NCBI RefSeq assembly: GCF_021278985.1
Contig: NZ_CP082833.1
Location: 992,001-1,056,000 of the forward strand
DNA from: Citrobacter rodentium NBRC 105723 = DSM 16636
Lineage (GTDB): Bacteria; Pseudomonadota; Gammaproteobacteria; Enterobacterales; Enterobacteriaceae
Reading direction: 5' to 3'
Length of the DNA: 64,000 nucleotides
Both the position numbers and the translations under genes were made by a program. The notes beneath the pieces were generated by a model. That model saw only the letters and a list, made by a program, of their open reading frames with translations. It was not told where the DNA came from and ran no database searches. How positions within the stretch are numbered: position 1 is the stretch's first letter; each line of letters opens with the position of its first letter. Below, piece after piece: positions 63,352-64,000 of this stretch.

Positions 63352-64000
63352 TTAACCGGCACGGTACGGCTTGCCAAAGCCAAACGCACCGTAATGCGAC
63401 AGCACCCGCGCGGAAAATTTCCCACCAGTCTGCATGGCCGTCATAACCGCATCATGATCAGGGTCACGCATTCCGGATTGCAGAACAGAAAGCATAAATC
63501 CGGTTAGAAAAGCATCGCCTGCCCCCAGCGTATCCACAGGTTCTATATAGTCAGGACGCCATTGTAAAAAGCCGTTAGCCGAAAAATAATAAACGCATTC
63601 ATGTCCATTCGTTGCGATCACATGCTGACAACCACAGCGATGCAGCGTACTTATTTTTTCTTTTATTTGATCCAGCGTTAAACCACTACAGGAAATAAAA
63701 CCATAATTTACCCACGGGCAAACTTGCTCAAAATAATCGCCAGTGCCTCGGGAAGAAAAATCAAATGAAATAACGGTATTGCTTCGCGAGATTTTCTCCA
63801 GCTCGGTTTCCAGATAGCCGTTAATACTTGTGTGCACTAAGCTGAAGTGAGAGATATAATCAAGTTCGGCCGCTGATAAACAAAACGGATTCTCGCGCAG
63901 GACCCCATTCTTATTACTGGTGACAAATTCGCGGTCGCCATTTTTTAACCGGATACAGGCATATCCGTTTTCGCCTTCATACTGCCGACAGTGGCGGGTA
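63352..64000 (-). CDS. fraD: PfkB-family sugar kinase, FraD-like (partial, runs off window)
   Basis: The 3' part of a ribokinase/PfkB-family kinase. The frame is open to the window edge (last complete codon begins at 63999), so the real start is outside; a GTG at 63837 opens only an internal fragment. The ATP/substrate motif DTLGAGDAFLTGF contains the catalytic Asp of the family GAGD signature. Position before the Dcu-type transporter matches fraD, whose product phosphorylates fructose-aspartate. fraB and fraR would be expected beyond 64000. Confidence 0.82.
   Translation of the reverse strand, partial: TRHCRQYEGENGYACIRLKNGDREFVTSNKNGVLRENPFCLSAAELDYISHFSLVHTSINGYLETELEKISRSNTVISFDFSSRGTGDYFEQVCPWVNYGFISCSGLTLDQIKEKISTLHRCGCQHVIATNGHECVYYFSANGFLQWRPDYIEPVDTLGAGDAFLTGFMLSVLQSGMRDPDHDAVMTAMQTGGKFSARVLSHYGAFGFGKPYRAG

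Overview
This window is a chromosomal segment of a member of the Enterobacteriaceae, most like Citrobacter. The backbone follows the Escherichia/Salmonella order ftsX-ftsE-ftsY-rsmD-yhhL-yhhM-yhhN-zntA ... tusA-yhhQ-dcrB-yhhS-yhhT ... acpT ... nikABCDE-nikR ... yhiN-pitA-uspB-uspA-dtpB-rsmJ-prlC-rlmJ-gor. Accessory cassettes sit between these blocks. Genus-level placement is inference from gene content; no 16S or marker comparison was possible.

Region by region. (1) 1-7.7 kb: cell-division and SRP-receptor genes, rRNA methyltransferase RsmD, small membrane proteins, and zinc exporter zntA with a textbook ZntR promoter. (2) 7.7-12.7 kb: accessory block with REP elements, a three-gene TRAP transporter, and an AT-rich pair encoding an Hcp-toxin fusion and its probable immunity protein. 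(3) 12.7-16.9 kb: tusA, yhhQ behind a probable preQ1-I riboswitch, dcrB, yhhS, yhhT. (4) 17.2-32.9 kb: a complete aryl polyene (APE) pigment cluster in the order apeA to apeR, ending in the phosphopantetheinyl transferase acpT that should activate its two carrier proteins. (5) 32.9-34.4 kb: phenolic acid decarboxylase with a divergent LysR regulator. (6) 34.5-39.8 kb: nickel importer nikABCDE and nikR with an exact NikR operator. (7) 39.8-40.9 kb: a 54-bp tandem repeat array, a hicAB toxin-antitoxin pair with a duplicated operator, and a REP element. (8) 41.2-47.5 kb: a sigma54-type operon (2-hydroxyacid dehydrogenase, RraA-like aldolase/decarboxylase, DASS transporter, cog3964-type amidohydrolase) followed by a PrpR-like enhancer-binding regulator. 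I do not recognise this as a named pathway and regard it as the best candidate for an undescribed system. (9) 47.5-60.8 kb: a secreted DUF1996-type protein and the backbone yhiN to gor. (10) 60.9-64.0 kb: part of a fra-like (fructose-asparagine) locus: asparaginase, Dcu-type transporter and the 3' part of a PfkB kinase running off the window.

How genes work together. The APE genes form one long run with ATGA-type overlaps. ApeH loads an aryl starter on an ACP, ApeO/ApeC and ApeR with ApeQ and ApeI/ApeP extend and dehydrate the polyene, ApeB methylates the ring, ApeD/ApeJ move acyl groups and ApeL/M/N export the product. In the sigma54 operon an acylated 2-hydroxyacid could be imported, deacylated, oxidised and cleaved.

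Anomaly. Three genes between 47.5 and 55.5 kb (DUF1996 gene, dtpB, a HigA-like antitoxin) are each interrupted by one in-frame TAG with the frame intact on both sides. In two of them the codon lies where a Dcm site CCAGG would become CTAGG, pointing to 5-methylcytosine deamination, a methylation-linked sequencing artefact, or amber suppression.
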